Position numbers and translations under genes: made by a program
Shown: positions 1 to 8,168 of the stretch, in pieces
How positions within the stretch are numbered: position 1 is the first letter of the stretch
Layout: each line of letters opens with the position of its first letter
Source of the DNA: Methanococcoides alaskense
GTDB lineage: Archaea; Halobacteriota; Methanosarcinia; Methanosarcinales; Methanosarcinaceae
Direction: 5' to 3'
Length of the DNA: 64,000 bases
NCBI RefSeq assembly: GCF_027594145.1
Contig: NZ_JAQFFK010000001.1
Location: 620,001 to 684,000, forward strand
Notes under the pieces: generated by a model
Database searches by the model: none
What the model was told of the DNA's origin: nothing
Seen by the model: the letters and a program-made list of their open reading frames with translations, nothing else

Positions 1-163
1 TGACATCAGGGATAGACTGAAAAGCTATGGTTCAAAAGGTGAAACTTATAGTGATATTCTGGCGCGTCTAATGGATACTGCCGATTATGACCTGTTCATG
101 GGTCGTATGTATGCACGACTAGATGAAAAGGATCAGTTTGTCTCACTTGATGAATTAGAGTGA
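1..163 (+). CDS. Antitoxin, VapB/DUF7557-like, 5' end missing
   Basis: The last 53 codons of a gene that begins before the window (frame from base 2, TGA at 161-163). The readable part contains RLKSYGSKGETYSDILARLM, typical of small archaeal antitoxins encoded directly upstream of RelE or VapC toxins, followed by an acidic tail. The next gene, a RelE-type toxin, starts 6 nt downstream, which fits a co-transcribed toxin-antitoxin pair in which the antitoxin binds and neutralises the toxin and represses the operon. The DNA-binding N-terminus is not visible, so the antitoxin class is uncertain. Confidence 0.7.
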   Translation, partial: DIRDRLKSYGSKGETYSDILARLMDTADYDLFMGRMYARLDEKDQFVSLDELE

Positions 164-168
164 GATGT

Positions 169-474
169 ATGAAGATCGGTATTGAAATACACAAAAGTGC
201 AGCAAAATCTCTCCGGGAACTTGACTCTGGCACAAGAGATCGTATCGTATCCGAACTCAAGTCATTTGCGAATGAGCCCACCACAAGTAAGTCTGATATT
301 AAGAAACTAAAAGGGATCAAGGGCAAACAGGACTTATACCGTCTAAGAGTTGGAGATTACAGAGTAATATATGCCATACAAGACGATGTAATGTGGGTTA
401 TTGAGATTATGATCCGTGAAAAAGGTTACAAGTGGTTGACAACAAATGTGTTCAACCTATTGTTCCTATTTTAA
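169..474 (+). CDS. RelE/ParE-family toxin
   Basis: A 101-residue RelE-fold protein, probably a ribosome-dependent mRNA endonuclease held inactive by the antitoxin just upstream. The family pattern is clear: IEIHKSAAKSLRELD at the N-terminus, a central LKGIKGKQDLYRLRVGDYRV and the strand YAIQDDVMWVIEIMIREKGY. The ATG at 169 gives the usual RelE start (MKIGIEIHKSA); a GTG at 160 would add three residues and overlap the antitoxin stop. Most RelE proteins end near the REK-Y strand. Here about 14 extra, partly hydrophobic residues (KWLTTNVFNLLFLF) follow, which may reflect a frameshifted 3' end. The family call is secure; activity is not shown. Confidence 0.85.
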   Translation: MKIGIEIHKSAAKSLRELDSGTRDRIVSELKSFANEPTTSKSDIKKLKGIKGKQDLYRLRVGDYRVIYAIQDDVMWVIEIMIREKGYKWLTTNVFNLLFLF

Positions 475-601
475 TACCTAATCTATTGGGGGAATATAAT
501 CTTCCTCCCTTTCCATTCATTTTTTTATAATTATGCCAATAATTATATACTGTACTCCATTATCGCGTTACATTGATGTACCAAAACCGTATGTAATCCC
601 C

Positions 602-1210
602 ATGAAAAAAATTGTGATAATTGATTATGGGCTTGGCAATCTCCGCAGTGTTCAGAAAGGGCTGGAACACGCAGGTGCTGAAGTGCTCATATCGAAGGAC
701 CCTGCGGACATTGAAACTGCGGATGGTCTCATTCTTCCCGGGGTGGGTGCCTTTTCCGATGCAATGAAGAACATCGTGCCTTTCTTGGGTTCCATTCATG
801 ATTATGTGGCATCAGGCAAGCCAGTTCTCGGTATATGTCTGGGAATGCAAATGCTGATGACCCGTTCCGAGGAAGGGGGTCTTACAGAAGGACTGGACCT
901 TGTCCCGGGAAATGTTGTGAAGTTCCCACGATCAGAATTGAAGGTCCCTCAAATGGGCTGGAACTCCCTGTCGATCGAACAGGACCATCCTTTCTATGAG
1001 GGTGTTTCCAGTGGAGCTTTTGTATATTTTGTACATTCCTATTATGTTGATTCCGACGCATCCCACACGCTTGCATCATGTGATTACGGGATATACTTTG
1101 CTGCATCGGTAGTGAATTCGGCAGGTAATGTTATAGGGACACAGTTCCATCCTGAAAAAAGTGGCGATATTGGTTTGAAAATGCTCAAGAACTTTGTAGA
1201 CATGTGCTGA
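602..1210 (+). CDS. hisH: Imidazole glycerol phosphate synthase, glutaminase subunit
   Basis: The class I glutamine amidotransferase subunit of IGP synthase. It hydrolyses glutamine and channels ammonia to HisF, forming IGP and AICAR in histidine synthesis. The 202-residue protein starts MKKIVIIDYGLGNLRS. The nucleophile elbow is GKPVLGICLGMQML, with the catalytic Cys in GICLGMQ, and the His-Glu pair is in GTQFHPEKSGD. The reading frame is open upstream to 533, but those residues do not look like HisH and the ATG at 602 fits the family. hisF (28.8 kb) and hisE (52.3 kb) are elsewhere in the window, so histidine genes are scattered here. The next gene starts 15 nt downstream and is probably co-transcribed. 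Confidence 0.96.
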   Translation: MKKIVIIDYGLGNLRSVQKGLEHAGAEVLISKDPADIETADGLILPGVGAFSDAMKNIVPFLGSIHDYVASGKPVLGICLGMQMLMTRSEEGGLTEGLDLVPGNVVKFPRSELKVPQMGWNSLSIEQDHPFYEGVSSGAFVYFVHSYYVDSDASHTLASCDYGIYFAASVVNSAGNVIGTQFHPEKSGDIGLKMLKNFVDMC

Positions 1211-1224
1211 TAAGGAGCGATTTT

Positions 1225-2547
1225 ATGGATATAGAAGGTTATGCAAGAAAAGGACTTCGAAATAATGATCTCGGGCTTGAGGACAAGTTGACAGAAAGGA
1301 TACTCGAGATCAAGAATACATCTGAAAAACACGCACGCAATCTTGCAAAAGCAGCGATAGTGGAAGCAAAGGCGACCTTGAATGTTGAAGGGGATGTGCT
1401 GACATCAACTGTCTCAGGGGTTACCATGGGTGAATTCGGTGTGGGTTCCCGGGGACTGGGAGATTTCTATGCACACGAAAAGATCGCTGAGGTGATCGGT
1501 AAGACCAGTGCAGTGGTGGACACTACCCATCTCGATGATTCCGGAGCTGTCCTGAACGAAAAGGGCGATGGTTACATCATTGTCACAATAGATGGTATTC
1601 ATTCCCGATTGAGCGATTTTCCTTTCCTCGCAGGCTTCCACGTAGCCCGTGCATCTCTGCGTGATGTCTATGCCATGGGTTCCCGGCCGGTTGCTCTCTT
1701 GTCCGATATCCACGTTGCCGATGATGGTGATGTGGCAAAGATATTCGATCACATTGCAGGCATAACCACAGTCTCGGAACTTACTGGTATCCCTCTTGTT
1801 ACCGGAAGTACATTGCGAATTGGTGGCGATATGGACATCGGCGAGCGTATGACCGGTGGTGTTGGTGCGGTAGGTACATCCACTGAACTGACCTCCCGTA
1901 TACAGACACAGGTTGGAGATGTCATATTGATGAGCGAAGGTGCAGGCGGAGGGACCGTTTCCACAGCAGCGCTCTATTATGAAATGCACGATGTAGTTGA
2001 GGAAACCATAAACATCAAGTTCCTGGAAGCATGTGAGGCTCTGATTGCTTCAGGTCTTACCAAACACGTCCATGCAATGACCGATGTGACCAATGGCGGT
2101 ATTCGTGGTGATGCAAAGGAGATCTCAAGAACTGCGGGTGTAAAACTTGTCTTTGATGAATCGAAGATGCGTCCTCTTGTCAATCCGAAGGTCCTCGACA
2201 TGCTGGAAAAGCTGGAGATCGATTATCTTGGCGTATCCTTGGACGCTTTGCTTGTGATCGCTCCGCCGGAATATGCGGAACAGATAATTCAGGTGGTAAG
2301 GGATGTTGGTGTTGATATCGATATCATCGGCGAGATCGTGGAAGGCAGCGGTGCCGAGATAGTCATTGATGGCAAGGTCTGTGATTTCACTCCTCGTTTC
2401 AGGGAATCAGCTTACACTCCTATAAAGAAGATGATCGGAGAAGAAGAGCCCAGGGACTTTGAAGAAATGAAAGAAGCGATCGACAAAGCTGCAAAAGAAG
2501 CTTCAGAGAAAAAGAAAAAAGTTATGGAAATGATAAGAGGAAAGTGA
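1225..2547 (+). CDS. PurM/SelD-fold AIR synthase-related protein (COG1973-like)
   Basis: A 440-residue protein of the PurM/HypE/ThiL/SelD ATP-binding superfamily. Visible family features are the dimerising N-domain with VVDTTHLDDSGAVLNEKGDG, IVTIDGIHSRLSDFPFLAG, RDVYAMGSRPVALLSDIHVADDGD and TGSTLRIGGDM, and the C-domain with VHAMTDVTNGGIRGD. Its N-terminal ~60 residues are an extra helical segment and its C-terminus is Lys/Glu-rich. ATG 1225 is preceded by a TAAGGAG ribosome site; an upstream in-frame start at 1204 would overlap hisH. Related methanogen proteins are annotated as HypE-like or methanogenesis-marker proteins. The substrate is unknown. It is too long for PurM, ThiL or SelD and lacks an evident SelD Cys/Sec motif. 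Confidence 0.75.
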   Translation: MDIEGYARKGLRNNDLGLEDKLTERILEIKNTSEKHARNLAKAAIVEAKATLNVEGDVLTSTVSGVTMGEFGVGSRGLGDFYAHEKIAEVIGKTSAVVDTTHLDDSGAVLNEKGDGYIIVTIDGIHSRLSDFPFLAGFHVARASLRDVYAMGSRPVALLSDIHVADDGDVAKIFDHIAGITTVSELTGIPLVTGSTLRIGGDMDIGERMTGGVGAVGTSTELTSRIQTQVGDVILMSEGAGGGTVSTAALYYEMHDVVEETINIKFLEACEALIASGLTKHVHAMTDVTNGGIRGDAKEISRTAGVKLVFDESKMRPLVNPKVLDMLEKLEIDYLGVSLDALLVIAPPEYAEQIIQVVRDVGVDIDIIGEIVEGSGAEIVIDGKVCDFTPRFRESAYTPIKKMIGEEEPRDFEEMKEAIDKAAKEASEKKKKVMEMIRGK

Positions 2548-2550
2548 GTA

Positions 2551-3873
2551 TCACTCTCCCTCCTCTTCTACTTTTTTAACAGTAAAGAGAGGTCCCTGTA
2601 CATCAGTGATCTCCACTCTATCTCCATCGCTGATATCCTCTTTTACTTTTGCTTTCCAGTATTCTCCTTTGTACTTGACAAAACCTTCTGTTCCTGCTTT
2701 GATATCCTCTATGGCATTTGCCATCTCGCCGATAGGGTCTTCGCCTATAACCGGCTTTTTGTGTCTGACCTCGAGCACTTTATAGAAGACGAACACAAAG
2801 AGGATGCCCATTACTATTGTGGGTGTCACGATCGCGATTATCATCGACCGCTGTACATCAGCGGGGCTGTACCATCTGGGGAAGTCCATGGGTACCAGGA
2901 AGATACTTCCGGCTATCAGGCATACTAATCCGGCAATTCCAAAAATACCGAATCCAGGTGCCTGTAATTCGAGAACGAACAGTATCACCCCGAGCAATAT
3001 AAGGAAAATTGCTGCGATATTCACATCGAATCCCATACCTACAAGGCCCAGCGATATTGCAACGACTCCAAATATCTCTGCACCTGCTCCGGGATTAGAA
3101 ATACCTATTACGATGCCGTATATGCCGAGCATGATGAGAAGTGAGGAAATGATCGGGTCCGATATAATGTCCATGAAGCTCAATCTCAGGGACGGTCTAT
3201 AGTTCTCAATGGTAGCACCTTTGGTGTTCAGCACCTTTCCTTTGATCGTCTGACCATCCACCTTCTCAAGAAGGTCATCAATGTCAGATGCAACATACTC
3301 GATAATTCCTGCTTCCAATGCTTCTTCATCATTCAGGTTCAGATTTTCCGTAATGAACTTCTCTGCAGTTGTTTCATTGCGACCGTGCTGTTTTGCTTTT
3401 GTTTTTGCAAGGGCCACGAGTGCATTTACTATCTTATCGTCCTCTATGGGCTCTATACCCTGAGGTGACACTGATACAGGTTGGGCAGAACCGATTATAG
3501 TATTTGGTGACATTGCCGCAATGTCTGTTCCGATCAAGATAAGTGTCCCTGCGGACCATGCTTTTGTTCCTCCGGGATATACATAGCCTATTACCGGGAT
3601 ATCCGAACTGTCAATGGCTTCGATTATCTTGAGGGTCTCATCAACCCCTCCTCCAGGGGTGTTGAGGGTGATAATAAGGGCTTCGTATTCATTTTGTTCT
3701 GCTAGCTGCAATGCATCTATCACAAGATCATCTGCTACAGGTGTGATCGAATCGGATATTTCCAGTACCAGAACCGTCTGTTCTGCAGATGCAACTGGGG
3801 GTATTAACAGTAATAGTACCAAAAAAAAGAAAGGAAGGATAGGTGATCCTTTGTTCAACATCATCACCTTCAT
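2551..3873 (-). CDS. NfeD-type membrane-bound ClpP-class serine protease
   Basis: A 440-residue long-form NfeD (1510-N type) protein. It has an N-terminal signal/TM segment (FFFLVLLLLIPPVASA), a ClpP-like protease domain with ALIITLNTPGGGVDETLKII and the nucleophile region KAWSAGTLILIGTDIAAMSP (likely Ser in WSAG), and a candidate catalytic Lys in ALAKTKAKQHGRNE. Four or so TM segments follow (about residues 240-365), then a C-terminal OB-like NfeD domain ending DGDRVEITDVQGPLFTVKKV. It lies 6 nt downstream of a slipin gene in the same operon, the classic NfeD-stomatin pairing. In Pyrococcus the protease cleaves the stomatin partner, so a role in membrane microdomain quality control is inferred. 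Confidence 0.9.
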   Translation of the reverse strand: MKVMMLNKGSPILPFFFLVLLLLIPPVASAEQTVLVLEISDSITPVADDLVIDALQLAEQNEYEALIITLNTPGGGVDETLKIIEAIDSSDIPVIGYVYPGGTKAWSAGTLILIGTDIAAMSPNTIIGSAQPVSVSPQGIEPIEDDKIVNALVALAKTKAKQHGRNETTAEKFITENLNLNDEEALEAGIIEYVASDIDDLLEKVDGQTIKGKVLNTKGATIENYRPSLRLSFMDIISDPIISSLLIMLGIYGIVIGISNPGAGAEIFGVVAISLGLVGMGFDVNIAAIFLILLGVILFVLELQAPGFGIFGIAGLVCLIAGSIFLVPMDFPRWYSPADVQRSMIIAIVTPTIVMGILFVFVFYKVLEVRHKKPVIGEDPIGEMANAIEDIKAGTEGFVKYKGEYWKAKVKEDISDGDRVEITDVQGPLFTVKKVEEEGE

Positions 3874-3879
3874 CCTGGT

Positions 3880-4638
3880 TTATTTCTGCGAGAATGCTTT
3901 TGATAGTGCAGCGATCTCTGCAGTGTTCGAAGAACTTGAAATTACAATGAGGTTCTTCTCACGTGCGACTTCAGCAATTGTCTGAAACTCTCTCAACTTA
4001 ATTGCTGCTGGCATATCCTGGTAGAGCTGTGCTGCCTGTCTCATCTTTTCTGCTGCCATGAACTCTCCTTCGGAGAGAATGATACGTGCACGCTTTTCCC
4101 TTTCTGCTTCTGCCTGTTTTGCAATAGCACGTAGCATTGTATCATCAATACTAACATCTCTGAGAGTTACGGCGGTGACCTTGATACCCCAAGGGTCTGT
4201 GGACGCGTCAAGTAATTCCTGTATGTCCTTGTTTATGGTCTCACGTTCAGAAAGCACGGCATCGAGCTCGATCTGGCCGATGACATCCCTGAGCGTTGTC
4301 TGTGAAAGCATTGCAGTTGCGAATTTGTAGTTCTCAACTTCAGTAACAGCTGCAGCAGGCTTGAGGACCTTGTAGTAAATAACTGCATCAACAGCGACAG
4401 TAACATTGTCCTTTGTTATGACCGCCTGCTTTGGTACATCGATGGTGACCACACGAAGGTCTATCTTTACGACAGAATCAATTATAGGGATGATCAGGAA
4501 AAGTCCCGGACCTTTCACGCCGCTGAGCCTTCCTAACCTGAAAATAACAACCCTTTCGTATTCCTTTACCATCTTAAGTGATTGTGACAAGATGATAACT
4601 GCAATAACAAGTATAGGTATGATGTATTCTTCTATCAT
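3880..4638 (-). CDS. SPFH/Band 7 protein (slipin/stomatin-like)
   Basis: A 252-residue slipin. It has one N-terminal TM segment (IIPILVIAVIILSQSL), then the SPFH domain with KEYERVVIFRLGRLSGVKGPG, DLRVVTIDVPKQAVITKDNV and VDAVIYYKV, and the oligomerising coiled-coil region with RAIAKQAEAEREKRARIIL. Such proteins form ring-like membrane scaffolds. It precedes the NfeD-type protease by 6 nt, so the two are co-transcribed; the C-terminal tail of stomatins is the known substrate of that protease in Pyrococcus. The 105-nt gap upstream (4639-4743) is AT-rich and carries the divergent promoter region for this gene and for the RecJ-like gene. Confidence 0.93.
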   Translation of the reverse strand: MIEEYIIPILVIAVIILSQSLKMVKEYERVVIFRLGRLSGVKGPGLFLIIPIIDSVVKIDLRVVTIDVPKQAVITKDNVTVAVDAVIYYKVLKPAAAVTEVENYKFATAMLSQTTLRDVIGQIELDAVLSERETINKDIQELLDASTDPWGIKVTAVTLRDVSIDDTMLRAIAKQAEAEREKRARIILSEGEFMAAEKMRQAAQLYQDMPAAIKLREFQTIAEVAREKNLIVISSSSNTAEIAALSKAFSQK

Positions 4639-4752
4639 GTTTCACTTCTCCCAAATTAAATGGAAGAGATTGTGATAAAAAACTATTGCTTGTGGTAATT
4701 CAATGTTACGCAAAGACATAAATCTAACATAAACAATTAAGACTTGATACAA

Positions 4753-6876
4753 ATGAGAGATGAGTGCAACGAATGTGGAGGAAAAGGATACGAGGTCCTT
4801 TCTACTGAAAAATGTCCTGAATGTAAAGGTTCAGGAAAAATAAAATCCGTAAATCTGATGGATCTTTCTCAAAAGGACGTGAACAGTTTCTTGAAAGAGG
4901 GTTCAGCTTGTTCCAAATGCGGTGGAAGCGGAGAAATTGAAGTAAGAAAACAATGTCCTGCATGTAATGGTAAGGGTGCTTCTTATAGATGTGATGTCTG
5001 TGACAAGCCCATTCCTGGACCTATAGATGGTAAGGAAGCCTGTATTGCCTGCGGTAAGATCGAGATCGTACATGTTCTTGATAATTCCTGCAATCAGGAT
5101 GAACTGGAAGTAGGCAAGATGTATCTTGCTAAAGTAAATAATCATGCGGACTTTGGTGTATTCGTTGATCTGAATTCCAGTTTACGTGGTTTGATCCATT
5201 CAAGCAATCTCAACATCAAGCTTGAAGAAAAAGCTCCGGTGATCGTGCAGGTAAAAGAGATCAGACGTGACGGTAAAATGGATCTGATCCCCCGGGTTAT
5301 CAAAGATTACCAGACAGTAGAGGTTGAGAAGAGCATCTCTATAAGAAGATCGACCGAACTTGGCAGTTTTACTGGTAAACTTGTAAAGATCGAAGGTGAG
5401 GTAATTCAGGTAAAGCAGACCGCAGGTCCGACTATCTTCACGATTTCCGATGAAGACGGGCTTATTTCCTGTGCTGCTTTTGAGAGTGCCGGTACACGTG
5501 CTTATCCGGAGATCGATGCAGACATGATAATTACCGCAACCGGTGAAGTTACCTCCCGTGGTGACAGGCTCCAGTTGGAGGTCAGGAGCATGAAACTTCT
5601 GACCGGTGAAAAAGAAGTAGCTGTCAAGAAGCGTATCGATGAGGTCATTGATCAGAGGGCTGAGCCTTCCGACATTGAGTTCCTTGTTGAGAGCGAGATC
5701 CTTGAAAAGCTTCGACCTGCAATGCGTAAGGTCGCAAAGGAGATCAAGAGAGCTATTATAAGGTCAAAACCGATCCTTTTACGTCACCATGCCGATGCTG
5801 ATGGAATGACTGCGGCAGTAGCTATCGAAAAAGCTATCCTTCCTATGATAAGGGAAGTGAACGGTCCTGATGCAGAATATCACTATTACAAGAGAGCACC
5901 CTCAAAGGCTCCATTCTATGAGCTTCCGGATGTCACCAAGGACATATCCTTTGCACTTGAGGATGCTGCAAGACACGGACAGAAACTTCCACTTGTCGTA
6001 ATGGTGGACAACGGTTCCACGGAAGAGGACGTTCCAGCCATGAGGCAGGCACAGGTCTATGGTATCGACATGGTAGTAGTTGATCACCACCATCCTCATG
6101 AGATCGTTGACCAGTATCTGCTCGGGCATGTAAATCCTGCTCACGTGGGTGGGGATTTCGGTATGACCGCAGGAATGTTGGCCACGGAAGTTGCCCGTAT
6201 GATCAACCCGGATGTGACAGATGTGGTCAAACATCTTCCTGCTATTGCTGCAGTGGGTGACCGTTCTGAAGCACCGGAAGCTGAAGCTTACAAGCAGCTT
6301 GTTGCTGACAGATATTCTCTGCAGGACCTTAAAGAGATGGCACTTGCACTTGATTTTGAAGCATACTGGCTCAAGTTCGCTAATGGGAGAGGCATAGTCG
6401 ATGACCTGATGGACCTTGGTGACCACAAGAGGCATAACGATATCGTGAAACTGTTATGTGAGCAGGCAAATGCCATGATCTCAGAACAGCTCGATGCCTG
6501 TATGCCGAACGTGAAGTCGGAGGATCTGCCCAACACCGCTGTGCTGAACGTGCTGGATGTCGAGAACTACGCTCACAAGTTCACATTCCCGGCACCAGGC
6601 AAGACCTCCGGTGAAGTGCATGACCGCATGTGTCAGAAACTCGAAGGAAGGCCGGTAATTACCATCGGTTACGGTCCTGATTTTGCAGTGATACGCTCAA
6701 AAGGAGTTCTGATGAACATTCCACAGATGGTCCGTGAACTTCACGAAGAGATCGTAGGCGCTGGTGTGAATGGCGGCGGACATCTCGTAGTTGGAAGTAT
6801 CAAATTCGTAGAAGGCATGCGCAGCGAAGTGCTTTCCAAACTGGTCGAAAAGATCGGTTCAGTGGGTGTAGAGTGA
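4753..6876 (+). CDS. Archaeal RecJ-like DHH phosphoesterase with DnaJ-type zinc finger, S1 and OB domains
   Basis: A 707-residue COG1107-type protein. The N-terminus holds CxxCxGxG-like repeats (CNECGGKGYE, CPECKGSGK, CSKCGGSGE, CPACNGKG) and a further Cys-rich ribbon. It continues with an S1-like domain (LEVGKMYLAKVNNHADFGVF, about 120-190), an OB-fold nucleic-acid domain (about 215-290), and then DHH motifs: LLRHHADADGMTAA, LVVMVDNGSTEEDV and VVVDHHHPHE. The end has the DHHA1-type GAGVNGGGHLVVGSIKF. It is expected to be a metal-dependent single-strand nuclease or phosphodiesterase in DNA or RNA metabolism. ATG 4753 is preferred; an in-frame TTG at 4744 is possible. It is transcribed divergently from the slipin gene. 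Confidence 0.92.
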   Translation: MRDECNECGGKGYEVLSTEKCPECKGSGKIKSVNLMDLSQKDVNSFLKEGSACSKCGGSGEIEVRKQCPACNGKGASYRCDVCDKPIPGPIDGKEACIACGKIEIVHVLDNSCNQDELEVGKMYLAKVNNHADFGVFVDLNSSLRGLIHSSNLNIKLEEKAPVIVQVKEIRRDGKMDLIPRVIKDYQTVEVEKSISIRRSTELGSFTGKLVKIEGEVIQVKQTAGPTIFTISDEDGLISCAAFESAGTRAYPEIDADMIITATGEVTSRGDRLQLEVRSMKLLTGEKEVAVKKRIDEVIDQRAEPSDIEFLVESEILEKLRPAMRKVAKEIKRAIIRSKPILLRHHADADGMTAAVAIEKAILPMIREVNGPDAEYHYYKRAPSKAPFYELPDVTKDISFALEDAARHGQKLPLVVMVDNGSTEEDVPAMRQAQVYGIDMVVVDHHHPHEIVDQYLLGHVNPAHVGGDFGMTAGMLATEVARMINPDVTDVVKHLPAIAAVGDRSEAPEAEAYKQLVADRYSLQDLKEMALALDFEAYWLKFANGRGIVDDLMDLGDHKRHNDIVKLLCEQANAMISEQLDACMPNVKSEDLPNTAVLNVLDVENYAHKFTFPAPGKTSGEVHDRMCQKLEGRPVITIGYGPDFAVIRSKGVLMNIPQMVRELHEEIVGAGVNGGGHLVVGSIKFVEGMRSEVLSKLVEKIGSVGVE

Positions 6877-6923
6877 GATCTCTCATCCATTTTTTATTTT
6901 AAAAAATAAAAAGAACAAAAAAT

Positions 6924-6943
6924 AAAAGGGAGCTTTCCCTTTT
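6924..6943. terminator. Hairpin with T-run between convergent genes
   Basis: AAAAGGGA - GCTT - TCCCTTTT forms a perfect 8-bp stem between the RecJ-like gene (+) and the PRTase-type regulator (-), and T-rich sequence flanks it on both strands. A second A/T-only inverted repeat lies just upstream at about 6890-6912. Position and symmetry suggest a bidirectional terminator. Confidence 0.5.
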
Positions 6944-7554
6944 TAATCTACACGTGTGATACGGAACAGTGAGCTCATAGGCACATTGGCGATCATATCA
7001 GCATTCATCTTGTCAACGATAACTGCAACTGCGATCGGGGTTGCACCAACCTCACGAAGCTGTTCAGCAACGTCTGTAACAGTAGCTCCTGATGACACCA
7101 CATCGTCCACGATGATGCACTTCTTTCCATCGACATCAGCGAAATTCCGGCTAAAGATGCCTCTTTGATGAGTCTTTCCTTTCTGGTCATCATAGTCATG
7201 GAATATCGCAAAATCTATCTGCAGTTCTTCGGCCATCATGGTGGCGATAGGGATTCCACTAAGCCCTATACCGATCACAAGGTCAGCATCTTGTTGTGTC
7301 CTTTCCAGTTTCTCTATCACCATATCACAAAGTGCCTGTGAGATGCATCTTAATCTGTATGAACTCTGTCCGACACTGTTCCATGTAACAGAGATATCCT
7401 TTGGTGCAGGTGCTACAACATCTTTCTTTGAGCGTGTCAAAAGCCATGTGACCGTTTCCCTGGACACGTTAAGCTCATTTGCTATCTGGCCTGTAACAAG
7501 ACCATTTGATTGCAATTCAACCGCTTTTAGGATCAATTCTTCTATGTTCTTCAT
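6943..7554 (-). CDS. GfcR/PyrE-like regulator: HTH plus phosphoribosyltransferase domain
   Basis: A 203-residue protein. The N-terminal helix-turn-helix ([20 protein letters not shown], about residues 17-37) is joined to a type I PRTase domain with the PRPP-binding loop [21 protein letters not shown]. The family was once called orotate phosphoribosyltransferase-like; its haloarchaeal member GfcR is a sugar-catabolism regulator. Because true PyrE lacks the HTH, a transcription factor sensing a nucleotide or PRPP-like ligand is more likely than an enzyme. It ends in the shared hairpin with the RecJ-like gene. Its regulon in this organism cannot be told from the window. Confidence 0.85.
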   Translation of the reverse strand: MKNIEELILKAVELQSNGLVTGQIANELNVSRETVTWLLTRSKKDVVAPAPKDISVTWNSVGQSSYRLRCISQALCDMVIEKLERTQQDADLVIGIGLSGIPIATMMAEELQIDFAIFHDYDDQKGKTHQRGIFSRNFADVDGKKCIIVDDVVSSGATVTDVAEQLREVGATPIAVAVIVDKMNADMIANVPMSSLFRITRVD

Positions 7555-7618
7555 ATTATCCCAGCTGAAATATTAATTAGTATTAATCTTTTTAAATAGT
7601 TATAGTACATCTCAATGG

Positions 7619-8098
7619 TTATAGTTTTCTTTTCCTGACCTTCTTCAAAAGAGATCCACAGACGGGACAATCATCCCCCTCATCAAATTTGCGATAGCAT
7701 GCAGTACATTTTTTTCCCCATACCAGTACGTCCTTTATTTTTTTCTGACTGATGGGCTTAACTTCAATACCAAGCACTGAAGCCATGTTCTGTACAGCAT
7801 AGTCGTCTGTGAGAAGGACTCCGTTCTCCTTGTATTCAAGAGCTTTCGTTAGAATGTCTATATCTGTGTCTGAGAGCTCTTCAACATCCCTCGTCCTTTT
7901 GGCAATTGAAACTACCTCTTTGCGAACCTGTGGGTCAGGCGCTTCAATTCTTGTACCTGTCTCACAAGCGATCTCAAATCGCATCATGGCTTCCCGGCTC
8001 TTCATTTCGTCCTTTACGGAAGGCACAGTGATGAACAGCGATGTGTCGCCATCATATCCATAGATGAAAACTGCGGAATCTGTAATATAGAATGTCAT
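7619..8098 (-). CDS. nob1: Ribosome maturation endonuclease Nob1 (PIN domain plus zinc ribbon)
   Basis: A 159-residue protein. The PIN-domain nuclease (FYITDSAVFIYG at the start, then LSDTDIDILTKALEY and LLTDDYAVQNMASVLGIEV) is followed by a C-terminal zinc ribbon with CTACYRKFDEGDDCPVCGSLL (two CxxC pairs) and a basic tail. In archaea and eukaryotes Nob1 cleaves the 3' end of pre-16S/18S rRNA at site D during small-subunit maturation. The order PIN then ribbon and the length match archaeal Nob1. It is a single gene between the regulator and the KaiC-like gene, with short gaps and no obvious operon partner. Confidence 0.93.
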   Translation of the reverse strand: MTFYITDSAVFIYGYDGDTSLFITVPSVKDEMKSREAMMRFEIACETGTRIEAPDPQVRKEVVSIAKRTRDVEELSDTDIDILTKALEYKENGVLLTDDYAVQNMASVLGIEVKPISQKKIKDVLVWGKKCTACYRKFDEGDDCPVCGSLLKKVRKRKL

Positions 8099-8168
8099 GT
8101 TCGTATGGTCTCAAGCCTGTTCGATACCATAGATATTTCTTCAGGCTTATAAGTATAGCTATTACCAT

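Noticed and set aside
1414..1989. 191-codon open frame on the minus strand inside the PurM-like gene
   Set aside because: Cys/His/Thr-rich composition typical of antisense shadow; the plus-strand frame has clear family motifs.
6890..6912. A/T-only inverted repeat after the RecJ-like gene as a regulatory site
   Set aside because: Low-complexity A/T symmetry is expected by chance here; the nearby GC-containing hairpin better explains termination.
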